Source of the DNA: Klebsormidium nitens
Taxonomy: Eukaryota; Streptophyta; Klebsormidiophyceae; Klebsormidiales; Klebsormidiaceae
DNA length: 64,000 bases
Direction of reading: 5' to 3'
Assembly (NCBI GenBank): GCA_000708835.1
Contig: DF237274.1
Location: forward strand, 1-64,000
A program made the translations under genes and the position numbers. This document shows, piece by piece, positions 1-12,062 of this stretch (position 1 is the stretch's first letter; each line of letters begins with the position of its first letter). The notes below the pieces were generated by a model, which did no database searches, had not been told where the DNA came from, and saw only the letters and a list, made by a program, of their open reading frames with translations.

Positions 1-1
1 C

Positions 2-57
2 GGGCCCCTTCAGGACGGCCGCGGCGCGGCCAGCATGGTGCACATTTACGAGCTGTA
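2..57 (+). CDS. 3' end of an unrecognised gene (C-terminal tail only)
   Basis: Reading from base 2, the + strand is open for 18 codons and stops at TAG (55-57). The tail ends in MVHIYEL. The first bases are GC-rich like other exons here, and composition drops right after the stop, which suits a coding tail followed by 3' UTR. No domain can be named from so little sequence. The gene body lies left of the window. Confidence 0.4.
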
Positions 58-1734
58 GAGTAGGCTCGAGTCCAATCCGTTGGACATGCATGCATGATAC
101 TACGGTACATATTTAGGAAGGATTGCTGGAAGCTTTTATGATCGACGTGCTTGTAGATTCTATCTGCATTAAAAGTCGAGACAAGCCAGAGTAATATACT
201 GCGAATGGAAATCATTTGAGTCGTATTCTTCGTGTTATTTCTCAGATCGTTTGAGACAACTCAGATAAGCTGCTTAGAATGGAATGGTATCAGTCTACAT
301 CCCAATGTCAAATGGAGATGATCGAGGTATAAGTGGATAGATTTTGGCACTAGGGTGTGCACTGTGCACTTAGAGGTAGAAATCACTCATTATGTATTCA
401 TGTGTCGATCATGTAATTATCACGTTATAAAGCCCGTACCAAAGCACCGGGCTCCATTAAATACATTATACGGGGTTGGGGCCGTCCGCGTGTTTTATTG
501 ACAAGCGATCTGTTTTACCCTCGTGCAAAATCTTATTGACTATTTTGACAGGCTTGAACGTATATATGTACGAGTTGTGCGAGCGCTTGAAGAGTACGTA
601 TGCTGTTGCAGCTCTCTACACCTCCCTATAGCAAGGTTACAACGCTTGAATTGTCCATCTAGTGCTCCCGCAACATGACTGCGCCAAACGTCTCGAAAAT
701 TTTCCTTTGAGTTGTCAAAACCATTGCGACCCGCGTGACCAGGGAGATGCCGCTGCCACTCGATCAGGCCCAGCCGCCTCCGCTGGGGTTGGCCGGCCCG
801 GGCCAGGCCGGCGGGGGCACCAGACAAAGGAAAATGACGCCAACCCTCCAATCTGTTTGTACAAGCTTTCACCTGATCCCCTGCCTGATGCAAAAAGGAC
901 GAAGTGCAAGAGTCACATAGAGATAGCTTCCGAGATAGCTTTCTTCGGAAGCAATTGTATGTTCGACATTTGGGGGTCTTCCTTAAAGCAAGGAATGAGA
1001 GCACACGTGAAAGACCCTCGCAATCACGTGCTTCAAGTTGTGCTTACTCGTGCAGGTCAAAGATCGTAACACGTGGGTGCAAGATCCGGCCAGGCACGAA
1101 CTTGGAGCGGCTGGTGCGTTGGTTGGCAAAGACAACCTTTTCATATCTCATATGTACATACGGGACACAATCAAGAAGAGACGCGACAAACCAGACGGGA
1201 CGGGGGTCTCCTACTAAAAGATAAAATGTAAAAAGGGCGTTGCTCACATCTCAGCTGGGCTGAACCAAGCATGCTCCTCCTCCTCCTCCCTAAGGTACGA
1301 AGGGAAATCTTTCGAAACAAATTTGAGATTTGTCTCATTTCTCCCAGGCAGCTCTCCTTCCTCCATCTGGATCTGCAATCAACCAAGAGCTAGTCACTCA
1401 CCCAAAAACACAGTGAATATGCCCTCGCGCTGGTTAAAAGCTGTGTTTCTCTCTAATTTGACGACAGCTTCGTAATCAGGTTGTCGTGCTTCAGCTAGGA
1501 AGCAGACCCTGGAAACAAAAGCTGAGGACGAATCGGAGAAGCCCTAGGGTCGTCGAGGGCTAAAGTGAAAGCCAGTGTCTGACGAAAAGTTGCAAACCGT
1601 CTGATGCCTCCACCTTCACTATGATAACCCGTTTCGAACCGATCTCTTCAATACCAAAAAGGAATAGCGGGAAACAAACATCGAGCACACACCAGGAGCA
1701 TAAAAGCTCGGCTCAACGAGACGTAAAACGGGGG
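58..1734. other. Intergenic stretch, no supported gene
   Basis: The first 450 bases are AT-rich and look like 3' UTR and spacer. A GC-rich patch at about 725-830 is open on both strands, but no frame shows a recognisable motif or paired splice sites. A run of TCC triplets lies near 1270. The downstream end of the minus-strand gene, with its 3' UTR, should fall in the right part. Confidence 0.4.
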
Positions 1735-4700
1735 CTATCTCAACAACAAATCCGACCGAGTGACTTCCAAGTCTACGAAGTTAGTTTCGAGTTCACCAGT
1801 CAGGGCAACTAGTTCGAGGAGGTCTGACATCGGCCGCTTTGACAAAGCATCCAATTCGTTATGCCACACAGGGCTTCGGAACCGATTCATGGCCCTCCTT
1901 GGATTTTGTTGAATCAAGCGTTGAAGAGGCAAAGCGATACTCCGAGGAGAATCCATATAAGACAAGCTAAGCAAAACGCGCCTTCTTTGACGGTCAACGG
2001 AAACGTAAACGTAAGGCTTTGTGTGTGAGTCCCAAGCCAGCGTATTAAGAAGTGCACTAAGTGTAGGATTCACCACCTGACCAGCAGTATAGTTCAAAGT
2101 ATGGGGCAAAGAAAAGGACTAACCGATCCGATACCCGGGCCCCACTGAGGCTCTATGGTTAAAGCCGTCAAGGCTTCCTCAACCAAAGTCACGCGTTTCA
2201 GCCTTGACCACCACCCGTCTATAGTCACTCGCATCGTCCGAAGCACCTCCTTGACCCTGGCGGGATCTTTTGTGCTGAACAGGTACTCGAAGATGGAGTC
2301 CGCTATTTCCAAGAGCTCCGATTTCAACATTTCTTCGGTGCGCTTATGGTATTGATGCCCAAGAGATTGAGGGAACCAGTATGGGGCCTGTAGATGAAAG
2401 AGTTCTGCAATTAGTGCCCTGCATGTCTGCAACCACCAGCAAGACATCAATAAAGACCAGCGGTAGATCCAAAGCAAATTGCACCGCCTTACTTCAGCCC
2501 ACGCTGTACCAAGCACGTCCGTCTTAGATCCCAAGAGATTGTTGGTGACCATCAGTACTCATCTCCCTCAATCGCGACATATTGATCAAACCCGCAGACA
2601 AGAAATACGACTGTCTGTTTACTACTCAAAGCCGTTTACTTCCGCAAAGCAAACTCCAGCAGCGATTTGCCGAGAAATATCAAGTTACTCACACATTTGT
2701 GCTTGGTTGCCAAAATTGAGATGGTCACCAGGTACTCGGACTTGCATAAACTCAAATCTTTTGTGCTTCCTCCAGGACATAAGAATATCAATGGAAAGGA
2801 AAGGAAGGATCTCAAGAAAGTCTCAAAAAGAGTCTAAAAAAGAAGGATGCGAAGCAGGCACCTTCCCCCTGGTTCTTGGTGGTAAACCGTCCATCTTCCT
2901 GACAGTGTTCATCATGCCAGCAACGAGTAAAGCGATGTCGCGTTTCCCCAAGGGCTCGAGAAGCGTGCTCATACGCGTCTTTCCTTCGATGATGGCTCTG
3001 CTTCCAAATGGACAGAAGCGAATGGTTAGCCGTAAAGACATTTGTGACAGAAGACCAGAAAACTCTGATGCAGGTGAGAGGCACACATGTTACCAATTGA
3101 ATACAAAGCTTCATCAAAACTCTCTTCCTCCGCACCTCTCCGCAACCACTGCATGCTTCATGTAACTTTATGACTTCCTGTTCCTCACAAACTGACATGA
3201 AGGAGCAAAGAAGGCGGCTTCTGAGTCGCAAAGTGAAAGCTGACGGTCTCGATAGGCACTTTCTCTTGCTCTAGCAAAGTGAGATTGCATGGAACAAGAA
3301 TAACAGGAGATTCACAGATTGCACAAGCACCGACCATTGAAAAGGATCTGCCAGGCAAGGCACCTCAAAAGTCAAGCATCTTTTCGAGCGAAGGTAAAGC
3401 AAAGGTTCCTCGCCTTGAACCTCAATCCCAACTAGTCTCTTCCCTGAAAGCTTCAGCGTCACCCGTCAAGGGGTTAACTTACTTTGCATTCACCCCATTT
3501 GCCAACGAAATTCGCGTCCCGCCTTCCGGATTTCTGCCCCAAACCACTGAGCCCGAGGGAAAGTTGTCCTCGGCAACGCACGGCTCCCGTAAAGGGCTCC
3601 CGCGCTGAAAGGCCCCACTGTTCTCGCCCTCGACCTTCAGGACAAGGAGCTTGTCGTTGCCGCGGGGTCCGGACGCAGTCCCTGATTCCCCCTTCTCGAC
3701 AACCTGAAGCTGCCTGCTGGTCGGCCCCTTCTCACCGGTATCGTTGGCTCTATTCTCACCCCGCTCTGCCTCACCACCCCGCCGTCGTTTATTGCTTTCC
3801 GGGCGGGACCCGTCAGCCCAAGGCTGCAGCCCTCTCCCGGCCCCAGTTTCCCCGTCGTCTTCCGTTCGCCCCCCACCAGGACCGCCGGAGAGTCCGCCGG
3901 AGGGTCCCAAAGGACCGGCCTCACGCAGGGCGTCAATGACGCCGCAGCCAACAGAGTACAGGATGCACTTTGCGACCCCGTCCGGTCTTCGCAGCGAAAC
4001 CTCGAGATTGTCGAGAGTCTCGATGTCGCCTTTGCAGAAGACTAAGCTGAGCGTGATCACGTGGTCTATGTTGTCAACGTCAACCCCAACAAGTCCGTTG
4101 GTTGGGGCCAGACCACCCCGAGACTGGTCCTCGATCGTTTGGGTCTGGGGATTCCACTGCAACGAGCGAAAATACAATGTTCGAAGTCTTCCATCAGAGC
4201 CGGCCAACAATACTGTCACAGTCCCTACTATTGTCTCCGTGGAACCCAGCTGCGTAAATCACTCTACTAATCACGAAGATGACTGAAGTGAGCACCTCGG
4301 TTAGGAACATGCCTGTCAGCCACACTTGATTCATGACTAGTTATCTACGCCTTACTGCCAAAACTTCACGTGTGTCCGACAGCGAATTGCACGGAAACCC
4401 CTGATTTAAATCCCCCAAAAGGCCTTCTAAGAGATGAAAGGCTCAGCGCAATCAATCCTGAGAAGATATTCAGGCAGGTACCGCACATAACGTCGCAAAG
4501 GGCTTCCGGCAGAACAGAATGGTGCGCTTACCTGGCGGTACGTGCGCCGCAGGATAAGGGTTGCGAACTCGGGCTTGCTGTCCAGCTCCGCAGCTTCGTC
4601 AAGCTGGGCGAACAGACGCTCAATTCGAACCGGCTGTCTGACCCGCTCATGCTTGGCTGCGTCTACCAGAATGCACGCGAACCGCCTCAAAGATTCGTCG

Positions 4701-7700
4701 AGAGAGTTCGCAGGGGAGTTCGCTCGGCTCCTCGCTGCCGCTTCCCTGAAGCAAGAGAGAGTCCAAGCTTGGGCCGGGACATTCACAGGCGGTGCCGCCC
4801 TGGGAGGCTCCTGGCCCACGCCCCTGAAAGTGACCTCCTGGGGTGCCCTTCCGGGCCCTGGTATCCGAAATTGCGGGCTACTGGCCGGCCCCGTCTCACT
4901 GGGCGCGCTTTCCGGATACACCGGCCCGTCTCGCTGTGGTCCTTGTCCGGCTCCCGGGTCGAAATTATACGAGGCCGAGAAACCCCCATCCCCACGGGTC
5001 TGGTCGCTTGTCAGTTGCGATTGCGGAGACTGGCCCGATTCGCTGCCAGGGAGATCCGATTGCGCGGCGTACTGCAGGGAGGCCTCGCCAGGCGACCACT
5101 CCAGTCCACTCAAATGGGTTGTAGGAAACTGTCCTGGGCTAAGAAGTGAGGTCAAGACCTCGTTTAAGCCTTCTTCGTGCTCTGAACCTGAGGGAATCGA
5201 AAACGAATGGGTCTCAGTTGGTTGGTCAAAGGTTGGTGTGCAGAGGCAGAAACAGTTAAAAGAAACATCGCCCCACCGTTGGTACTGTAGCAAAGGTAAC
5301 GGACAACATGGGTGTACCCTTGTAGCCTTCGTTTCAGGAAAATTATTGTCAGGCTTGCTCGAATGACAATCAGGCTACAAAGAGATGTATCCAGCTTGCT
5401 GTATTCGAGTTCAGGATCAAGAATATCGTCATTTGATCCGCTAATCTCTGTCAGCATAGTCTAAGTTGGACATCCAAGAGACTCTTGTTGGCAAGCCAGT
5501 GAACATTCATTGGGAGACATATAGAGACAAGATACTGACAACAGACCGCTAGGGTGATGACAGAAGCAAGAGACGAGTGAAAAAGCTTTTCCTTGAAGGA
5601 ACTTAGAAGAATTAGAACATGAAAAGGAGGGCTCCTACCAAACTCGAATCTCCTCTTCCAAGTGGCGTCTGCATGATAATCTGCTAGTATGTCTGGAGGC
5701 TGTCCAGAATACTGTGCAGATGAGTCGGGAATAGGGGCCCCCTCTGACGATGTCACAACCTGCGAATTGGTAGAATGTCAGTCGCAATCTTGCTCCAGGC
5801 TGTCGTCCACAAGAAGTCAATGCTCTATCTTTTGCCAACAAAACACCTGCCTCTCCTCCATTCCAACCTACAAGAGAGGCGCAAGTGGCAACAAGAACGA
5901 AAAGATAAGCAATCAAGGATCACAAGTCCTGGGCGTTGGCAGTATCTTATGTGCCGGAGCGGGGTAACCTGATGATGAATGTGCTCCTCCCTGGACAGGG
6001 TATGCCTGAGAAGGGTACCCGCCAGCAGGGGGTTAACCGGAGAGTCCCTAACCGGTGGTGCTGTATCCAGGCTGGGCGTACCCCCCAGGAGCCAGGTATT
6101 CGCCAGGGGGCCAAAGGTAAGCTGGGGCGCCACGTCCTCGGAAGGAGGGACATGGAGAAGAGGATGAAGGCCGTACCCCCCCTCATGACCTCTCTCCTCA
6201 ATGGGCCCTCTCTCTCCGATGCTGCCCTTGTCTTGCGTGCCTTCTTGTCCTGTGGGGGGAGGTTGAGTGGGGTACCGCACTGGCGGCACTTGGGAGGAAG
6301 TTTTGGGAGGGCATTCTTCGCGGCGCGCTCCCACAGGAGCCCCAAGGTTGCCCCCTGCAAAATTGGATAGAGAAGTAGGGTTAAGACGCAAGCTGCAAAC
6401 ACTATTGCTGTGGTCTTGTAGTGGAGGATGAAAAGATGGCCTTTCGCAGAAAGGAACAGTGTGCAAAAGCCCGATGGAAGAATACCTGCATGATAAGTAT
6501 CTCACAGGGCAGGACAGCGCATCTTTTCTGGAGTTTCAAAAACCTCCCTTTCATACTTCCCTTGTATTCAAGTTGTCCATCCGAATGCTTGGCAGAGTGG
6601 CTAACTGGCAGGGAAGCATCTGCCAAAGTCACTGACAGGCAGGTACTTCATACGCAGTGCTTGCAGAGTTGCAGAATCGGAAATCTGGTGTTGAAACCCA
6701 GCCTTGTTAGGAATCAATAAAAATGATTCCAAGGAAGGAAGCAACCAAGTTGGGCTTTCTGAATTCAGGGTACATCTGAACCTTATTGCGGAAGTATCGT
6801 ACTGCGCTGGTTTAGCGTAATACTATCATGACAGATCGAAGGGAAGATACAGCTTCCCATCTTTTGTACCACAAACCAGAGCAGACTGCAGCTGCTTTAA
6901 GCTCTTACCGCCATGATTGCCAGCAACAAGCTCGCCCCGTTCAAGTTTGGCGCCTGAATCTCTGTTGGCTAGGATCGCTGTGGTATTATTTTGCGACAAG
7001 CCAGGATTCCGATGGTCCACACCAGAGCACTTACACTCGACAACATCTCCAGTACCTGCAGGTTGATCCAGAATCATCAATGGGTGGCATGCCACTCCCT
7101 ATGACTTTCAGAGGCAACTTGGCTCAGTCCTGACAAGCGTTGGCCCTCATTTATAACAGCTCTCTTATACTTTTTAGATTCTCCTGGTCCTACACATAAA
7201 CAGCATTGCAACCTGATTGTGCCACCACTTGCCAGGGTGTTAACCGGCTGGCAAGATGTTACTTGATTTGGTGATCCAAACATTGCAGTTGGGCAGTACA
7301 AACTGCCCATTCGATACGTAGTGTTGGCTTCGACATGGTTGAGGCAACCGCAGCATGCTGGAATGAAACAGGAAACACGCTGTGTTCACCTTGTCTTCTG
7401 TTCAGCTGCTTCAGGAAGGATTCTCTGAGACTCTGCTCGGTCACTTCACTTGGCATACTAAAGTTATCCTTGATGGCAGCCACAAAACCTGCGTATTTAT
7501 TAGTGTGCGTATCTTCTATTTCAGTCTCCCTTGGCCAGTCTGACAGCAGCTGGGGGCAGAGCTGAGCTTTGGACTTGGAGCGCGTTGCGATCCTGATGTG
7601 TTTCCTTAGCCTTGCGAGGCTCTTTTCAAGCTCATTTTCTTCCACATTTTTGCCCGCATGTCTGAGGATGTGGGCCTTCAGAAAAGACCTGAAGATCTTA

Positions 7701-7885
7701 TCAGCCTCGTCTCTTTGCTCGTGGCGCGGGTCTGCCTTCTTTGTACCTCCCCCGGACCCAGCATCTTTGTCACCGATTGGTGTGCTATTGGTCAGCCCTG
7801 AGCTAGAGTTTTGTCCAGATGACAGATTCATCTTGACAAAACCCTGCTTTGACCAATAATCGGAGACCCGGACACTCCTCAACAA
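1735..7885 (-). CDS. Unrecognised large multi-exon protein (about 1,160 aa)
   Basis: Nine exons join with matching phase: 7885-7300, 7055-6870, 6354-5969, 5759-5639, 5187-4532, 4249-3483, 2997-2862, 2426-2124 and 2076-1735. The last seven junction pairs are firm; the first (donor at 7299/7298) is the weakest. The N-terminal part is charged and helical. The next part is rich in Pro and Gly. An internal segment around 4219-4100 reads VLLAGSDGRLRTLYF, like a beta-propeller blade. A disordered Gly/Glu/Arg-rich stretch follows, and the C-terminal third is helical (for example AIIEGKTRMSTLLEPLGKRD). The last intron, 2077-2123, is only 47 bp but is needed, since reading through gives a stop. I do not recognise the family. 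A scaffold subunit of a nuclear complex is possible but is a guess. Start chosen: the first ATG of the open frame; 7831 is an alternative. Confidence 0.5.
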
Positions 7886-8628
7886 CTCATTTGTCTACAG
7901 AGCTAAATTTTGCTCCTCCAGCAAACTCGGAGAATGGAGATCAATTTCAGGGGCAGCATTGCTTGAGCTAAAAACAAGCCGCCTCACAAGGATCGGCTTC
8001 TGGGCTTTGCGGCCAGGCCCCCAGCTGCCATGGTGGCATCCCCTTCGCATCGTTCGCAGGGCTACAACTTTCATACTCGAATCTTCTTATTCGGCACTCA
8101 TGCAACTTGACCGCCGATCGACGGCGAAAGTTGACAAATTTCCGATCTTTGACTGTCAAAGCTGCGTACGGTCCTTATTGATACCGTTCCGTGAGTCCGA
8201 ACGCGTCAAGTTTCAACCACCCAATCCGGATCAACCCGAGCAGGCACCGTCCGCCCAGCGTGGCTGGGACAAAGGGCCCGGACAGGCGGGACCGACCAAC
8301 TTTAACGTCACCCATACTCCCAAGGTACATACACCAAAAGCTCAAAATATGCAATTATTTGAGTGAATCCGAGCCCAAATCATGTATACGGTATATTTAT
8401 TTCGGCCAAAAAAGTAAATATTCATCTGGCCTGCCGAAAATTTCAGGGGGGTTAAATGTTTGATAATGGTTATTTTAGCGGGTAACCAGTGATTCACCGA
8501 AAGGATCGAAAGTTTCTTAATTAACTATTCGGTGTCGAAGGTGCCAAAATCGAAATAGCAATAAGGTACTATGTAGGGGAGATATATGTAGTATGTTGTA
8601 TACAGGTACTGATTATTTTTCGGAATCA

Positions 8629-8692
8629 GGGGTACGGGGTACGGGGTACGGGGTACGGGGTACGGGGTACGGGGTACGGGGGTACGGGGGTA
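8629..8692. repeat. GGGGTAC heptamer microsatellite
   Basis: About seven head-to-tail copies of the 7-mer GGGGTAC, followed by copies with extra G. Related G-rich words (GGGGTACC, GGGGTAGGGTA) recur up to about 8920. The G-runs could form a quadruplex on the + strand. Confidence 0.9.
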
Positions 8693-8718
8693 AGGGGCCG
8701 GGGGGTAGGGGCACCCCA

Positions 8719-8830
8719 GGGTGGGTAGTCGTAACATTTTTACCCACCTGAGGTAGTTCTAACATTTTTACCACCCTGGGGTAGTTCTAACATTTTTACC
8801 AACCTGGGGTAGTTTTAACATTTTTACCTA
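8719..8830. repeat. 28-bp minisatellite, four copies
   Basis: Four consecutive 28-bp units begin at 8719, 8747, 8775 and 8803. Each contains the core TAACATTTTTACC preceded by GGTAGT. Copies 2 to 4 differ by only a few bases; copy 1 is more diverged. Confidence 0.9.
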
Positions 8831-9371
8831 CCCTATACCCCTGCCGAAGCGGGCTAGGGGTACCGTATATCGGACGGGGTAGGGTAAGTGTAGGGGTTGG
8901 GGTACCCCAGTACCCCAGCCAGTGTATTGCCGGAGAGTGATAAAAGCTGGCCGAAAGCTGGCCGACATCGTAGGTGAACACGTACCAATACTATGTACAA
9001 GGAAGCAACTGATCACTGCCCATGTCGGCCTCGAAAGTGACTCAACTCGACGACACGGCTGACTCCTGATAACATTCACCAAGTAGACTTTCTGCACGGT
9101 CCCCCATGAGTAGTACACCTCATAGAAGCTGGCGCTGACTCGAAGTCGTTCTCAGCTGAATCCAATGTACTTTCTCCAATACCCAACACCAGGATTGGAA
9201 ATCAGGTCGTTTTGCAGGCGCACTCTCACTAACTTTTGTCATTTAATCGCTTCATGTCCCCTAAAGCTTTGTGTGCTCACATCAGTTAATAAATTACACA
9301 CTTAAGGCAGAAGGCAGCTTTCTCTAGCTGCTCACAAATCCTGCAGCGCCGCCAGCTAGTATCTGCCCGCC

Positions 9372-12062
9372 ATGGATCCGCTGGCCATGAGCTCCACACT
9401 CAACGTACTCTTCCTGCGAGCAGTGTTGATCGACCTGTTTCTGGCGAGTGCAGACAAAGTCGAGGAGTTTTTGGCGGCGGGCATCAAAGACTCTGATGGG
9501 AGCTGGTGCAAGCCAATGCTGGCTCACTACCTTTACTCCATGATGGACGACCTTTTGAGGGACACGAGCAGCGGGTAAGTTCCAATAGATACACTAGTAA
9601 CACTTCTGCCCTATTAACCAAACGAATCTCTTACATTGCAGTGCCTAAAAACACCTGCTCCATCAAAGAGTTTTGAGGATCGAAGCTTCCTGCTTCAAAA
9701 GACCTTAATTTGCATACTCTCAGGAAATCCTTTTCACAGGGACCACTGGCAGCGCAAAATCAGCAGACTATGAGTCAAGCAGATGTTTGCACAGGACCAG
9801 TGGCTGCCGTCAATTTAAATCCAAAAAGCATGATCCATTTGACGAAGAGAACTTTCTTGGCTTGGGGGGAAAAGTGAGAAACTCAAGTGATCCGTGTCAG
9901 TTCTTGACATATTGATCATCCAGAGTCGTAACCACGAAAAACTGGTTTCCGTAAAACAAGCGATAAGGTCTCAATGCCGTCGTGATCGGCTCACCAAAAG
10001 TCCATCTGAACCTCGTTCTGAAAGCTCACTCAGAATGAAAGCCCCGGACCTCCTCAATGCAGAATGCTGGGCGACACTGTTGTTGACCCCATCAGTGGAA
10101 ACCTACGAGCTGCTGACGTCGTCTTCAAGGACGGGGACACAATCTCATTGGAAAGCCTCGTAGCTGCCCTGTACCGTGGTACGAAGCAGTATCTGCGGAA
10201 CAGCAAAGCTCCATGCGATAAGGTGAGGCCAGAAAAACTTGTGGAAAGGCCATGCTTAAGTACATGTAGAGGTGGACTATTCGAGTGGACAAATTCCTCG
10301 CAAGCTTTGTCTTGCCCTTTCACAACGAGAAAGAGCATTAAAAAAAAGCGGAGACTTTCGACAGCACGCATGCTTGAAGAAGCTCTGCAAGTTCAAGTTG
10401 ATTGTGCTCTTAATTAGGTGAAGAAGGCCAGTCGCGTCTGCGCGTGGCCCTTCAGAGTATGCAATGTCAAGCCTGCGTGTACCTCAAAAGCAGGCAGTTA
10501 GACTCATATACAGTTGGGCCGTGGCAATGAGGTAATGGAAAACCAATGGGTACAATGAACTATGATGGCCTCCTTCATTGACTTTCAAAGTGGGGTTAGT
10601 TTCCTGCTTCACACAAGAGGTTGGGCAAGCACGTCCATACTGGCAAGTTCATTCCTCTCTGTTGGATCTCGAATGCACGTAAGCCTAGGTACTACATACC
10701 GTCGGTCTTCCAGAGTGACACACTCGCGCCACCTGCAACAGACTTGCCTCCGTTCCTATCCGTCGCAGATCTCGTGGCCCAGGACGTTTGGTGTCAGCCG
10801 CTGCCAAGAGCTCGGCCAGCGCGGCCTCCTTGCGGCGATCGAGTACTTTTTCGCCCGAGCCAAGCGCGACCCCGCGCTGTGTCGGGCCCTCCTGGCATAC
10901 CTCGACGACTGGTTCAGTGACTCCAGCGCGCGCCACTGCCTCATCATGGTGCGCGCGCGCGCGCGGGCCTGCCTGAACCACCTCCTCGGTGCCATGAATG
11001 ACGCCACTAGTCAGGCTGTGGACGAGTCCAGCCAGAGCGACGCTAGTACGTTTCCCGCCGATGCAGGTGTCGATCATGACATACTCCAGAAGGTGAGCGC
11101 CCACAAAAGATTCATAAGCTTTCCTAGCGAAGAAATAGTAACCCTTATATTGCTTTTAGGCAGTTCAAACCTGATACCGCATCCAGGTTGAAATCTGATT
11201 CAAGCTTTCAGAGAGGGTTTGATACTAGTATGCCCCAAGTTTTTCCCAAGGTGGGGCGGTTTTTGGGCGAGAGAACAATGAAGCTTGCCTCTTCGACGTT
11301 CTGTCCACTGAGCACTGAAGCATTTCGACGTAGGCCTGGATGTTGCAGGTCCCTCAGGCTGACATTTCACAATCAGCTTCGATTTCCCCTTACACTAGCG
11401 ACAGAAGAGGCGGCATTTTCTGTCGAGAGCCTAACGGATGATTTTTGTTGTTGCAGCCTGACTTTTACGGCTTGGATGGCCACGCCTGGATCGAGGAGTA
11501 CTTCTGCCCTCCGGACGATGACAGACGTGGCGCTGCAGAAGCTCTGTGCCTGCCCACCGTGCCCCTTCAGGTACGATCAGCTTCGATTGCCATTGTATGC
11601 ATGTTGGAACATTGGGTCACAGCGTTATCTTGTTTAGCCTTTTCATTTGCGTGCACGCCGCTGGTCCATCGGTCACGTCGTCCTTGGCCCCGTGAAAGAG
11701 GAATCAGGCCGACGCTCTTCGTCCTTTCCTTTCGTTGCAAAGACCTGGCCCGACAGCGGGTTTACCATACCAAATCGCCAGACGAGATGAAAACCTTTGA
11801 GTTCTTTGCCAGCCTGAGACTCCTCCTTTCAGTGGTAGGTACTTGCCTCAGCGGAAGTATATGCAATTGAATTCTAAAGCGGGCTGCGTGTTTGCAGGTA
11901 AATCAGCCGTGGTCGCCGTTCGACATGGCGCGCGACTTGGTTCGCAACGGGCACGCATCCGTGGTTCTGGACAACCTTGGTCCTATTGCCCTGGACATGG
12001 TCGAAGAAGAGAATGCCATGGACGCGGTCCGCGACCTCGAGATGCAAGCTGCGTGTCTGTGA
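9372..12062 (+). CDS. Unrecognised six-exon protein (347 aa)
   Basis: Exons 9372-9574, 10063-10222, 10769-11092, 11457-11570, 11757-11834 and 11898-12062 join in phase to one 347-residue frame ending in TGA. Donors such as GCGG/GTAAGT and acceptors such as TTGCAG are good. The protein is mostly helical and mixed acidic/basic, with no signal peptide or membrane segment. Exon 3 contains a CG-alternating tract that codes for VRARARA. Exon 4 is acidic and aromatic (HAWIEEYFCPPDDD). The last exon ends in a short acidic helix. I do not recognise the family. The consistent phases and GC-rich exons against AT-rich introns support a real gene. It is divergent from the gene at 1735-7885. Confidence 0.6.

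Larger units (their letters stand above)
7886..9371. other. Intergenic stretch with simple repeats
   Basis: It lies between the divergent genes that start at 7885 (-) and 9372 (+). The centre, from about 8560 to 8940, holds two adjacent tandem repeats listed separately. No open frame has codon use or motifs like the flanking exons; minus-strand frames here only translate the repeat into Pro/Tyr/Val. Promoters for both neighbours should lie at its two ends. Confidence 0.5.

Noticed and set aside
540-1069. Opposed open frames over the GC-rich patch
   Set aside because: No frame has a motif or paired splice sites; no strand could be preferred.
5936-6402. Open frames on both strands in the Pro/Gly-rich region
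   Set aside because: Only one minus frame (exon 6354-5969) joins its neighbours in phase; the others are shadows of it.
8525-8737. Pro/Tyr/Val-repeat minus-strand open frame
   Set aside because: It only translates the GGGGTAC microsatellite.
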